Below are positions 1-7,800 of a DNA stretch of 10,319 nt, in pieces. How positions within the stretch are numbered: position 1 is the stretch's first letter; every line of letters starts with the position of its first letter. Where the stretch lies: positions 1 through 10,319 of the forward strand of contig JANYBY010000090.1 in NCBI GenBank assembly GCA_025360565.1. Reading direction: 5' to 3'. This stretch comes from Bacteroidota bacterium (GTDB taxonomy: Bacteria; Bacteroidota; Bacteroidia; B-17B0; Aurantibacillaceae). The notes below the pieces were generated by a model. It did not search any database, was not told where the DNA came from, and saw only the letters and a program-made list of their open reading frames with translations. The position numbers were made by a program, and so were the translations under genes.

Positions 1-1955
1 TGGGCTTTTTCGATCTCATCCAATAATATTACGGCGTAAGGCCTTCTGCGAACTTTTTCGGTTAACTGTCCGCCCTCTTCGTAACCAACGTATCCCGGAG
101 GCGCGCCAATTAAACGAGTTACCGCAAATTTTTCCATGTACTCACTCATATCAATACGAATAAGCGCATCGTCGTTATCAAATAAATGCCTTGCTAAAAT
201 TTTTGCCAACTGCGTTTTACCAACACCTGTTGGACCCAGAAAAATAAATGAACCAATTGGTTTGTTTGGGTCTTTTAAACCGGCGCGATTACGCTGAATA
301 GCTTTTACAACTTTTAATAAAGCGGCATCTTGCCCAATGATCTTGCCTTTAAGCAACTCATTCATCTTCACTAATTTTTCGCTTTCGTTTTGGTTCACAC
401 GCTGAACAGGCACACCGCTCATCATACTCACCACCTCTGCCACATTGTCTTCGGTTACCATTACGCGGTTCAATTTTGTTTCCTCTTCCCAGGCTTTTTT
501 GGCAACTTCTAATTGCGCCTGTAATTGTTTTTCGGTATCGCGCAATCTTGCAGCCTCTTCGTATTTTTGGCTTCGCACAACCTGATTTTTTAATTCTTTT
601 ATATCCTCAATTTTCTTTTCAATTTCTAAAACATTTTGCGGCACGTTAATATTTGTAATGTGCACACGGCTTCCCGCTTCATCTAAAGCGTCAATGGCTT
701 TATCCGGTAAATGCCTGTCGGTAATATATCGTGCGGTTAAGTTTACGCACGCTTTTATAGCTTCGTCAGTATACGTTACGTTATGATGATCTTCGTATTT
801 ACTTTTAATGTTATTTAAAATTTGAAGACTTTCTTCCTGTGTAGCAGGCTCTACAATTACTTTTTGAAAACGTCTTTCCAGCGCTCCGTCTTTTTCAATG
901 TACTGACGGTATTCATCTAAGGTAGTTGCACCAATACATTGTATTTCGCCACGCGCTAAAGCGGGCTTAAACATATTGCTCGCATCTAAACTGCCGCTTG
1001 CTCCGCCGGCCCCAATAATTGTGTGGATCTCATCTATAAATAAAATTACATCCGGGCTTTTTTCCAATTCGTTCATCACCGCTTTCATGCGTTCTTCAAA
1101 TTGCCCGCGGTATTTTGTACCTGCTACTAAAGAAGCCAGATCTAGAGTAACAACACGTTTGCCAAACAATACGCGGCTAACCTTGCGCTGCACAATGCGT
1201 AAAGCAAGGCCTTCGGCAATACTCGATTTACCAACACCGGGCTCACCAATTAAGATCGGATTATTTTTTTTGCGACGCGATAAAATTTGCGATACGCGTT
1301 CAATTTCCTTTTCGCGGCCAACCACAGGATCTAATTTTCCATCCTCTGCCATTTTGGTAAGGTCTCTTCCAAAATTATCCAACACAGGGGTTTTAGATTT
1401 ACTTTCGCCTTGTTTTTTCTGAGCACCTGCGCCACTTCCGGCACCACCGCCTCCAAAGCTTGCATCGTCGGCATCTTCATCATCATTACCGGCAGCGGTG
1501 TTCTCGATCTTTCCGGGATTTTCTAAAAATCCTTCCAGTTCAGCTCTTGCCGCATCGTAATCAACACCGTTTTTGATCAACGTTTTTGTAACTATGTTAT
1601 CGTTATCTTTTAAAATACAAAGCAATAAATGTTCGGTGCCAATTTGCACTGACTTAAATGTTTTTGCTTCGAGATAGGTAAGCTTTAATGTTTTTTCGGC
1701 TTGTTTTACAAGGGGAATATTTGCCAAATTATTTGTTTTACGTAAACCCGGCGTAAGATTTTGTTCAATGGTTCTTCGCAATTCCTGCGAATCCACTCCC
1801 AAATTTTTTAGCAGGCGCATGCCCACACCATCACCATCTCTTATCATACCAAGCATTAGGTGTTCAATGCCAATAAAATCGTGTCCCAAACGAAGAGCCT
1901 CTTCACGGCTGTATGTAATTACATCCTTTACACGGGGAGAAAATTTTGCTTCCAT
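1..1955 (-). CDS. clpC: ATP-dependent Clp protease ATP-binding subunit ClpC (partial, C-terminus beyond window)
   Basis: Cytoplasmic AAA+ unfoldase that feeds substrates to the ClpP protease. I translated the minus strand from the ATG at 1955-1953 and read 651 open codons before the window edge. The N-domain (about residues 1-145) has the two Clp repeat signatures GIEHLML and GTEHLLL. An acidic, glycine-rich linker follows (about 151-190). NBD1 has Walker A GEPGVGKS (237-244), pore loop KYRG (281-284), Walker B ending D308-E309 and Arg fingers R361-R362. The middle domain carries a UVR-like motif KYEEAARLRD (about 464-473), which marks ClpC rather than ClpB or ClpA. NBD2 has Walker A GPTGVGKT (574-581), pore loop GYVG (621-624) and Walker B ending D646-E647. 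Family members are usually about 840-850 aa, so roughly 190-200 residues are missing, including the ClpP-docking loop. ClpP interaction is therefore inferred from the family. The gene diverges from gyrA. The only uncertainty is the unseen C-terminus. Confidence 0.97.
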   Translation of the reverse strand, partial: MEAKFSPRVKDVITYSREEALRLGHDFIGIEHLMLGMIRDGDGVGMRLLKNLGVDSQELRRTIEQNLTPGLRKTNNLANIPLVKQAEKTLKLTYLEAKTFKSVQIGTEHLLLCILKDNDNIVTKTLIKNGVDYDAARAELEGFLENPGKIENTAAGNDDEDADDASFGGGGAGSGAGAQKKQGESKSKTPVLDNFGRDLTKMAEDGKLDPVVGREKEIERVSQILSRRKKNNPILIGEPGVGKSSIAEGLALRIVQRKVSRVLFGKRVVTLDLASLVAGTKYRGQFEERMKAVMNELEKSPDVILFIDEIHTIIGAGGASGSLDASNMFKPALARGEIQCIGATTLDEYRQYIEKDGALERRFQKVIVEPATQEESLQILNNIKSKYEDHHNVTYTDEAIKACVNLTARYITDRHLPDKAIDALDEAGSRVHITNINVPQNVLEIEKKIEDIKELKNQVVRSQKYEEAARLRDTEKQLQAQLEVAKKAWEEETKLNRVMVTEDNVAEVVSMMSGVPVQRVNQNESEKLVKMNELLKGKIIGQDAALLKVVKAIQRNRAGLKDPNKPIGSFIFLGPTGVGKTQLAKILARHLFDNDDALIRIDMSEYMEKFAVTRLIGAPPGYVGYEEGGQLTEKVRRRPYAVILLDEIEKA

Positions 1956-2004
1956 AAAATGATACTTTATATCTTTAGTTAAGTTACACAAATAATGCCA
2001 CATT

Positions 2005-2012
2005 CAAAAATA
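2005..2012 (-). promoter_or_regulatory. Candidate Bacteroidota -7 promoter element for clpC
   Basis: Read on the minus strand this is TATTTTTG, an exact match to the Bacteroidota primary sigma -7 consensus TAnnTTTG. It lies about 50 bases upstream of the clpC start, which would leave a leader of roughly 40-45 nt. It is the only exact match facing clpC that I found in the intergenic region. No TTG stands at the expected -33 spacing, and an AT-rich region this long could give one such match by chance, so the call is tentative. Confidence 0.38.
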
Positions 2013-2055
2013 GCTTATAATAAGTTGAATGTTAAATTTTATAAACGGTTTTTTT

Positions 2056-2070
2056 AACAAATTTTTTGTT
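2056..2070. repeat. Short inverted repeat between clpC and gyrA
   Basis: AACAAA and TTTGTT form perfect 6-base arms around a TTT spacer, near the middle of the divergent control region. The symmetry would suit a dimeric DNA-binding regulator. However, short A/T-rich palindromes are common in DNA of this composition, and nothing else identifies it as an operator. Confidence 0.25.
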
Positions 2071-2217
2071 GATAAGTTTTACTTCAAATTGCTGATTTTT
2101 CGGTACTTTCATCTGTTCAAAATGAAATTTTTGCGTTCGTTTTTCTTGACACAAACGTTAAAAAAAAGCATGACAAAAATTCATTAAAATTTAAAAAAAT
2201 TCAAAAGAAAAAGATCT

Positions 2218-4758
2218 ATGGCTGACGGAGAAAAAATTATTCCAATTAACATTGAAGATGAAATGAAAACGGCTTACATTGATTATTCAATGTCGGTGAT
2301 TGTATCGCGCGCGTTACCCGATGTGCGCGATGGTTTAAAACCTGTGCACCGCCGTGTATTATATGGTATGTTGGATCTTGGAGTTCTTCATAATCGCCCT
2401 TACAAAAAATCGGCTCGTATTGTGGGTGAGGTTTTAGGAAAGTATCATCCCCATGGAGATGCCAGTGTTTACGACACCATGGTACGTATGGCACAAGATT
2501 GGAGTTTACGTTACATGTTGGTTGACGGGCAAGGTAATTTTGGCAGTATAGATGGAGATCCGCCTGCCGCCATGCGCTATACAGAGGTACGCTTTAGAAA
2601 GATAACCGAAGAAATGATAGCCGATATTGAAAAAGAAACAGTTGATTTTAGGCCAAATTTTGATGATAGTTTAACAGAACCAACCGTTCTTCCTACCAGA
2701 GTGCCCAATTTATTGATCAACGGGGCTTCGGGCATTGCAGTTGGAATGGCTACTAATATGGCACCTCATAATTTAACGGAGGTAATTGATGCCATTGTAG
2801 CATACATTGACAACAGAGAAATTGATATTGCCGGCTTAATGAAGTTTGTAAAAGCACCGGATTTTCCAACAGGCGGAATCATATACGGGTACGAAGGCGT
2901 AAAAGAAGCCATGGAAACAGGCCGTGGCCGTGTTGTAATGCGCGCAAGGGCAAATATTGAACAAATAGGCGAACGCGAAAGAATAATTGTTACAGAGGTT
3001 CCTTACCAGATCAACAAAGCCGAAATGATTAAACGGCAGTGGGAACTTTGCAACGAAAAGAAAATTGAAGGCATTAGCGAGATTCGTGATGAAAGTAACC
3101 GCGAAGGAATGCGTATTGTGTACGAATTAAGAAGGGATGCCATCAGTAATGTTGTTTTAAATAATTTATACAAATTTACCGCGCTTCAAACCTCCTTCTC
3201 CATTAACAACGTTGTGCTGGTGAATGGCCGGCCGCAAATTTTGAATCTGAAAGACATGATTCATTATTTTGTTGAACACCGCCACGATGTAGTTGTTCGC
3301 AGAACTAAATACGAATTAGCACAGGCAGAAAAACGTGCGCATATTTTAGCGGGTTTATTAATTGCCATTGATAATCTGGATGAGGTGATACATGTGATCC
3401 GCGAAAGCGAAAGTCCGGATATTGCAAAAGATGAATTGGTGCTGCGCTTTATTTTAAGCGAAATTCAGGCACGCGCTATTTTAGATATGCGTTTACGCAC
3501 CTTAACCGGACTTGAGCGCGATAAATTAAAAGCGGAGTTTGATGAATTAATGAAAACCATTGAACACCTGAACGAAATTTTAAATAACGATACCTTACGT
3601 TACACTATTATTAAAGATGAATTGCGCGAGGTAAAAGAAAAGTTCGGCGATGCGCGCAGAAGTGAGATCGTTTATATTGGCGATGATCTTAAAGTAGAAG
3701 ACATGATAGCCGACGAAGATGTAGTAATTACCATTTCGCACATGGGTTATATGAAACGTACAAACCTTGATGAATACCGATCGCAAGGCCGTGGCGGCAA
3801 AGGAAGCAAAGGTACCGCTACCAGAGAAGAGGATTTTGTGGAACACATGTTCATTGCTTCAACACACAATTATTTATTATTATTTACCGAAAAAGGCCAG
3901 TGTTATTGGTTACGCGCTTACGAAGTGCCCGAAGGAAATAAACAAAGTAAGGGCAGAGCCATTCAGAATTTGATCAGCATTGCACCGGATGATAAAGTAA
4001 AAGCCTTTATCAATATTAAAAATTTACAAGATGAAGAGTACATTAAAAACAACTTTATTATTTTGTGTACACGCGACGGCATCATTAAAAAAACGTCGGT
4101 AGAAGCTTATTCGCGTCCACGCACAAACGGTATAAACGCCATAACCATTCGCGAGGGCGATGTGTTGTTGGAAGCAGCTTTAACAAACGGAAAAAACGAA
4201 ATAATGCTTGCTACAAAATTGGGCAAAGTATGCCGTTTTCCTGAAGAAAAAGTGAGGCCAATGGGCCGTAACGCCAGCGGTGTAATTGGTATTGATCTGA
4301 ATGATGAAGAAGGCGGAGGTAACGAAGTTATTGGCATGATCTGTATTGACGATATGAACGCGAATGTTTTAGTTGTGTCGGAAAAAGGATACGGCAAACG
4401 CAGCGACATTGAAGAATACCGTATTACCAACCGCGGGGGCAAAGGGGTTAAGACCATTAATATTACCGAAAAAACCGGAAATTTAGTGGGTATAAAATCG
4501 GTTACCGATGCAAATGACCTGATGATAATTACCAAGAACGGAATTACTATTCGCTTAAACGTAAGTGCTCTGCGGGTTATGGGCAGGGCCACGCAGGGCG
4601 TTCGGCTTATAAATATTTCGGAGTCTGATGAAATTGCCGCGGTAACAAAAGTAGATCATGAGGAAGATGAAGAGGCAATAAACCCGGTTATTGGCGAAAA
4701 TCCAAGCCCGGAACTGCCAAAGGATGATAATACTACACCAACGGACGATATCGGGTAA
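2218..4758 (+). CDS. gyrA: DNA gyrase subunit A
   Basis: Breakage-reunion subunit of DNA gyrase, which with GyrB introduces negative supercoils using ATP. It is 846 aa, normal for the phylum. The start MADGEKIIPINIEDEM matches the family start, and no better upstream start exists. The N-terminal winged-helix/tower/coiled-coil part runs to about residue 500. The catalytic tyrosine is Y121 in AMRYTE (codon 2578-2580), equivalent to E. coli Y122. The C-terminal beta-pinwheel carries the GyrA box QGRGGKG (523-529), which identifies gyrase rather than ParC. A second RGGKG (739-743) marks a later blade. The last ~36 residues form an acidic, probably disordered tail. In the quinolone region, the position of E. 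coli Ser83 is Ala82 (codon GCC, 2461-2463), while the Asp87 equivalent D86 is kept. The gene diverges from clpC, and an M16 peptidase follows 51 bases downstream with no terminator visible between them. Confidence 0.99.
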   Translation: MADGEKIIPINIEDEMKTAYIDYSMSVIVSRALPDVRDGLKPVHRRVLYGMLDLGVLHNRPYKKSARIVGEVLGKYHPHGDASVYDTMVRMAQDWSLRYMLVDGQGNFGSIDGDPPAAMRYTEVRFRKITEEMIADIEKETVDFRPNFDDSLTEPTVLPTRVPNLLINGASGIAVGMATNMAPHNLTEVIDAIVAYIDNREIDIAGLMKFVKAPDFPTGGIIYGYEGVKEAMETGRGRVVMRARANIEQIGERERIIVTEVPYQINKAEMIKRQWELCNEKKIEGISEIRDESNREGMRIVYELRRDAISNVVLNNLYKFTALQTSFSINNVVLVNGRPQILNLKDMIHYFVEHRHDVVVRRTKYELAQAEKRAHILAGLLIAIDNLDEVIHVIRESESPDIAKDELVLRFILSEIQARAILDMRLRTLTGLERDKLKAEFDELMKTIEHLNEILNNDTLRYTIIKDELREVKEKFGDARRSEIVYIGDDLKVEDMIADEDVVITISHMGYMKRTNLDEYRSQGRGGKGSKGTATREEDFVEHMFIASTHNYLLLFTEKGQCYWLRAYEVPEGNKQSKGRAIQNLISIAPDDKVKAFINIKNLQDEEYIKNNFIILCTRDGIIKKTSVEAYSRPRTNGINAITIREGDVLLEAALTNGKNEIMLATKLGKVCRFPEEKVRPMGRNASGVIGIDLNDEEGGGNEVIGMICIDDMNANVLVVSEKGYGKRSDIEEYRITNRGGKGVKTINITEKTGNLVGIKSVTDANDLMIITKNGITIRLNVSALRVMGRATQGVRLINISESDEIAAVTKVDHEEDEEAINPVIGENPSPELPKDDNTTPTDDIG

Positions 4759-4788
4759 CAACGGAATAAGAGGAATACGATTTAAAAT

Positions 4789-4796
4789 TATCTTTA
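4789..4796 (+). promoter_or_regulatory. Possible -7-like promoter element before the M16 gene
   Basis: TATCTTTA fits TAnnTTTG at all fixed positions except the last (A for G). It ends 13 bases before the M16 ATG. No TTG is present about 19-20 bases upstream. If it is real, the transcript would have a very short leader. The alternative is read-through from gyrA, since no terminator separates the two genes. The same octamer occurs before the first TPR gene at 7776-7783. Confidence 0.3.
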
Positions 4797-4809
4797 TAAA
4801 AAAATAAAC

Positions 4810-7668
4810 ATGGACAAAAAAATTATTGCGTCGGGCTTAAGCCTGTTTTGTTTAACAACATTATTTGCGCAGCCAACATTGGTAGAAAAGATCGAAGCCA
4901 AAACGGATAAAATTGTTATCCCTTACGAAAGATGGAAATTGCCGAATGGCTTAACCATTTTATTGCACGAAGATCATTCAGATCCGGTTGTAAACGTAAT
5001 GGTAACTTATAAAGTTGGGGCCGACCGCGAAAGCATTGGTAAATCTGGCTTCGCGCATTTTTTTGAACACATGATGTTTCAGGGTTCAAAGAACGTTGCC
5101 GACGAAGAGCACTTTAAAATAGTTTCTAATTCGGGCGGTAATATGAACGGATATACCAACCGCGATAAAACGGTTTATTTTGAAACCGTGCCTTCAAATT
5201 ATTTAGAAATGGCTTTATGGCTTGAAGCCGATAGGATGGGAACATTGCTGGATTCACTCACGAAAAAGAAATTCGACAATCAGCGTGACGCAGTAAAAAA
5301 CGAGAAATCGCAAAATGTAGAAAATCAACCCTACGGTTTGGCCTTTGCCGAAGAAATGAACAAAGCCCTTTATCCTGCCGGGCACCCTTACAGCTGGCCG
5401 GTGATAGGTTATGTGGATGACCTGAATCGAGCAACGCTTGAAGACGTAAAAAACTTTTTTCTTCGTTGGTACGGACCAAATAACGCGATCTTAAGTATCT
5501 CCGGAGATTTTACTCCTGCTGATGCGTTAAAAATGGCAGAGAAATATTTTGGAAGCATTAAACCTTGTCCGGAAGTTAAACGCTTAAAATTACCTCTTGT
5601 AACAATTCCAACTGATAAATATACAGCCTACAGAGACAAGGTTTATTTACCTTTAAATTTAAGAATATTTCCTACTGTGCCGGCGTATCATAGAGATGAG
5701 GCGGCGCTTGATATTTTAGGGCTAATGATGGGTAATGGAAATAACTCTGTCTTTTACAAAAATTTTGTGAAAACAAAAATAGCGGCCAACGCGCAGATCT
5801 TTCATTCATCAGATGAGTTATCGGGTGAATTTACATTTATGCTTTTTGCTTATCCTCCCGATGATTTTAATTTGGAAGCATTATTCACCGACCTTGACAA
5901 TAAAGTAAAAGCCACCATTGAAGAATTTGCAACATCAGGAATTACTGACGAAGCTTTAGATAGAACCAAAGCATTAATGGAGCCTAACGCTTATAATAGT
6001 TTAGAAACTGTTTTTGGTAAAAATACCAGAATAACTGAGTGGGAAAGATTGCTGGGTAAATCTTCAACTGTATCTGAAGAAATTGACAGATATGCCAAAG
6101 TTACAAAAGATGATATTACACGCGTATTTAATAAATACATTAAAGGTTCGGGCGCGGCAATTTTAAATACCTATCCGATCATTGACCCGAAAGATTCGGT
6201 AAAAAGTGTAAATCCATTTGCAGGAAGAGATTTTCCTGCAAATCCTGAATATGCAGGGTTAGCCTATACACCTATTAAAGATAATTTTAACAGGGCCGAA
6301 AAGCCCGCAGCCGGTCCGGTTAAAACAGTTAAAGTGCCCGACTATTTCACTTCAAAATTGGCAAACGGATTAAGCATTATCGGTACAAAAAATACCGAAA
6401 CACCTGAAGTAACACTTATCATGAATATTGAAGGCGGCAGTTTGGTTTTAGGGCCTGAAAAAATTAAGAAATTAGGCGTTGCCGAATTAACAGCAGATCT
6501 TTTGAATGAGGGTACTAAAAATTTTACCACTGAACAAATAAGCGCGCAATTAGATAAGATCGGAAGTTCAATTCAATTTTACGCCGGTAAATCAAATTCA
6601 TCGGTTAGGATCACTTGTTTAAAAAAGAATTTGGATGCTACCTTAAAAATTCTGGAAGAAAAATTATTAAATCCGGGTTTTAAGGATGAAGATTTTAAAC
6701 GTTTGAAAAAACAATTTAAAGAAAATATTAAAAGTCAGGAAGTAGATGCAAATTCAATGGCGAATAAGATCTTCAACTTTGCATTGTATGGAAATACGGT
6801 GATGGGACTGGAACCATCTGTTAAATCAACAGACGCTGTTGAAATGGCAGATATTAAGGAGTATTACGAAAAATATTATTCTCCCTCTGTAGCCAACCTT
6901 GTAGTTGTGGGAGATATTGAAGAGAAGGACCTAATGCCAAAATTAGCCTTCTTAAATAAATGGCAGGCAAAGGAAGTTGTTTTACAGCCGATTGCAGAAC
7001 CGGTAGTAAACACTGAACCTAAGTTTTTCATTTATAATAAATCGTTTGCGGCATCATCTGTTATTCAAATGGGTTACCCATCTATTAAATACGATGTAAC
7101 CGGCGATTACTATAAGAACCGTATTGCCAATTTTATTTTTGGTGGAAATTTTAACAGCCGTTTAAATTTAAATTTAAGGGAAGATAAAGGTTATACTTAC
7201 GGGATCTATTCCGGCTTTTATGGCAGTAAATACAACGGAACATTTGAAATAGGCACTTCAGTAAAACGCAACGCTACAGCTTATTCACTCGCCGAGATCA
7301 TTAAGGAATTTAAGAAATATGAAACCAATGGGTTGACTGATGCGGAACTTGAGTTTACAAAAAACTCTATGCTAAATCAGGAGGCTTTAAAATACGAAGC
7401 ACCTTATCAAAAAGCAGGATTCCTGAGCCAGATCTTAACGTATAAATTAGATAAAGATTTTTCGTCAAAACAAAACGCTTTGCTTAAAGCCATTACTAAA
7501 GACGAAGTGAACGCACAGGTTAAAAAATATTTCGATTCAAATAAATTAACCACTGTAGTTGTGGGCGATAAATATTCGATTGAAGCGCAAATAGACAAAG
7601 CATCTAAGGATGCTAACTTTAAAGAACCATTAAATAAAGTTAAATTAAAGAAAATATCTTTAGATTAA
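4810..7668 (+). CDS. Secreted M16 family zinc metallopeptidase, two fused M16 halves
   Basis: A 952-residue peptidase of the M16 (pitrilysin/insulinase/processing peptidase) family. An N-terminal signal peptide (hydrophobic stretch to 'LFA', cleavage probably before Q21) predicts periplasmic or envelope location. The first half (about 38-490) holds the inverted zinc motif HFFEH: H83 and H87 as ligands, E86 as catalytic base, and E164 as third ligand at the family's usual distance. The second half begins near residue 508 and repeats the entry motif (KLPNGLTI at 43-50, KLANGLSI at 516-523). Its zinc motif is lost: the residues aligned with H83, E86 and H87 are E559, A562 and D563. It keeps the LREDKGYTYG signature with R790 and Y797, typical of the substrate-binding half. 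So one half should be catalytic and the other structural, within one chain. The ATG follows an A-rich leader without a Shine-Dalgarno. Substrate is unknown; peptide or presequence-type degradation is a family-level guess. A terminator follows. Confidence 0.95.
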   Translation: MDKKIIASGLSLFCLTTLFAQPTLVEKIEAKTDKIVIPYERWKLPNGLTILLHEDHSDPVVNVMVTYKVGADRESIGKSGFAHFFEHMMFQGSKNVADEEHFKIVSNSGGNMNGYTNRDKTVYFETVPSNYLEMALWLEADRMGTLLDSLTKKKFDNQRDAVKNEKSQNVENQPYGLAFAEEMNKALYPAGHPYSWPVIGYVDDLNRATLEDVKNFFLRWYGPNNAILSISGDFTPADALKMAEKYFGSIKPCPEVKRLKLPLVTIPTDKYTAYRDKVYLPLNLRIFPTVPAYHRDEAALDILGLMMGNGNNSVFYKNFVKTKIAANAQIFHSSDELSGEFTFMLFAYPPDDFNLEALFTDLDNKVKATIEEFATSGITDEALDRTKALMEPNAYNSLETVFGKNTRITEWERLLGKSSTVSEEIDRYAKVTKDDITRVFNKYIKGSGAAILNTYPIIDPKDSVKSVNPFAGRDFPANPEYAGLAYTPIKDNFNRAEKPAAGPVKTVKVPDYFTSKLANGLSIIGTKNTETPEVTLIMNIEGGSLVLGPEKIKKLGVAELTADLLNEGTKNFTTEQISAQLDKIGSSIQFYAGKSNSSVRITCLKKNLDATLKILEEKLLNPGFKDEDFKRLKKQFKENIKSQEVDANSMANKIFNFALYGNTVMGLEPSVKSTDAVEMADIKEYYEKYYSPSVANLVVVGDIEEKDLMPKLAFLNKWQAKEVVLQPIAEPVVNTEPKFFIYNKSFAASSVIQMGYPSIKYDVTGDYYKNRIANFIFGGNFNSRLNLNLREDKGYTYGIYSGFYGSKYNGTFEIGTSVKRNATAYSLAEIIKEFKKYETNGLTDAELEFTKNSMLNQEALKYEAPYQKAGFLSQILTYKLDKDFSSKQNALLKAITKDEVNAQVKKYFDSNKLTTVVVGDKYSIEAQIDKASKDANFKEPLNKVKLKKISLD

Positions 7669-7729
7669 TTGTGCAAACACTTCGTTTTTGCGTCAATATA
7701 ACATAACACGAACTAACTAACATTAATTA

Positions 7730-7760
7730 GCCACTAAGTTTAACGCTTAGTGGCTTTTTT
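7730..7760 (+). terminator. Intrinsic (rho-independent) terminator after the M16 gene
   Basis: GCCACTAAG (7730-7738) pairs perfectly with CTTAGTGGC (7746-7754) around a 7-base loop. A7729-T7755 can extend the stem to 10 bp. A run of six T (7755-7760) follows directly. It lies about 60 bases after the M16 stop codon and before the first TPR gene, so it should end the M16 (possibly gyrA-M16) transcript and separate the TPR pair. The left flank lacks an A-run, so it looks one-directional. Confidence 0.88.
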
Positions 7761-7775
7761 AAAACAAAAAATATT

Positions 7776-7783
7776 TATCTTTA
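7776..7783 (+). promoter_or_regulatory. Possible -7-like promoter element before the TPR gene pair
   Basis: TATCTTTA differs from the Bacteroidota -7 consensus TAnnTTTG only in its last base. It ends 17 bases before the first TPR start codon. The terminator just upstream means the TPR genes need their own promoter, and this is the best candidate in the 40 bases available. No -33 TTG is seen; that position falls around the terminator's T-run. Confidence 0.42.
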
Positions 7784-7800
7784 AGCAATAAATCATTCAA

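Larger units (their letters stand above)
1956..2217. promoter_or_regulatory. Divergent clpC/gyrA intergenic control region
   Basis: This 262-base AT-rich gap separates two divergent start codons, so it must hold promoters for both genes unless they lie inside the coding sequences. The gyrA leader is strongly A-rich (about 2160-2215) and has no Shine-Dalgarno sequence, as is normal for Bacteroidota. I found no convincing TAnnTTTG element facing gyrA. The nearest partial match is TAAGTTTT at 2073-2080, which lacks the final G and a -33 TTG. A sigma70-like TTGACA at 2146-2151 has no matching -10 and is probably chance. I see no riboswitch-like structure or small ORF. Confidence 0.6.

Noticed and set aside
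976..1422. 148-codon open frame on the plus strand
   Set aside because: It lies antisense to the ClpC NBD1 coding sequence, whose motifs are unmistakable on the minus strand. The plus-strand translation has no recognisable domain.
1768..1962. 64-codon open frame on the plus strand
   Set aside because: It is antisense to the ClpC N-domain and overlaps the clpC start codon; it is a shadow of that gene.
2016..2021. TATAAT hexamer upstream of gyrA
   Set aside because: It has no -35 partner at the right spacing, lies about 200 bases from gyrA, and is expected by chance in such AT-rich DNA.
2146..2151. TTGACA, resembling a sigma70 -35 box for gyrA
   Set aside because: No -10-like hexamer follows at 16-18 bases, and Bacteroidota primary promoters use a different consensus.
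4107..4592. 161-codon open frame on the minus strand
   Set aside because: It is antisense to the GyrA beta-pinwheel region. Its serine/proline-rich translation is typical of a reverse-strand shadow and it has no initiation context.
7673..7691. Weak hairpin GCAAA...TTTGC just after the M16 stop codon
   Set aside because: The stem has only five pairs with an internal mismatch beyond, and no T-run follows; the terminator at 7730-7760 is far stronger.
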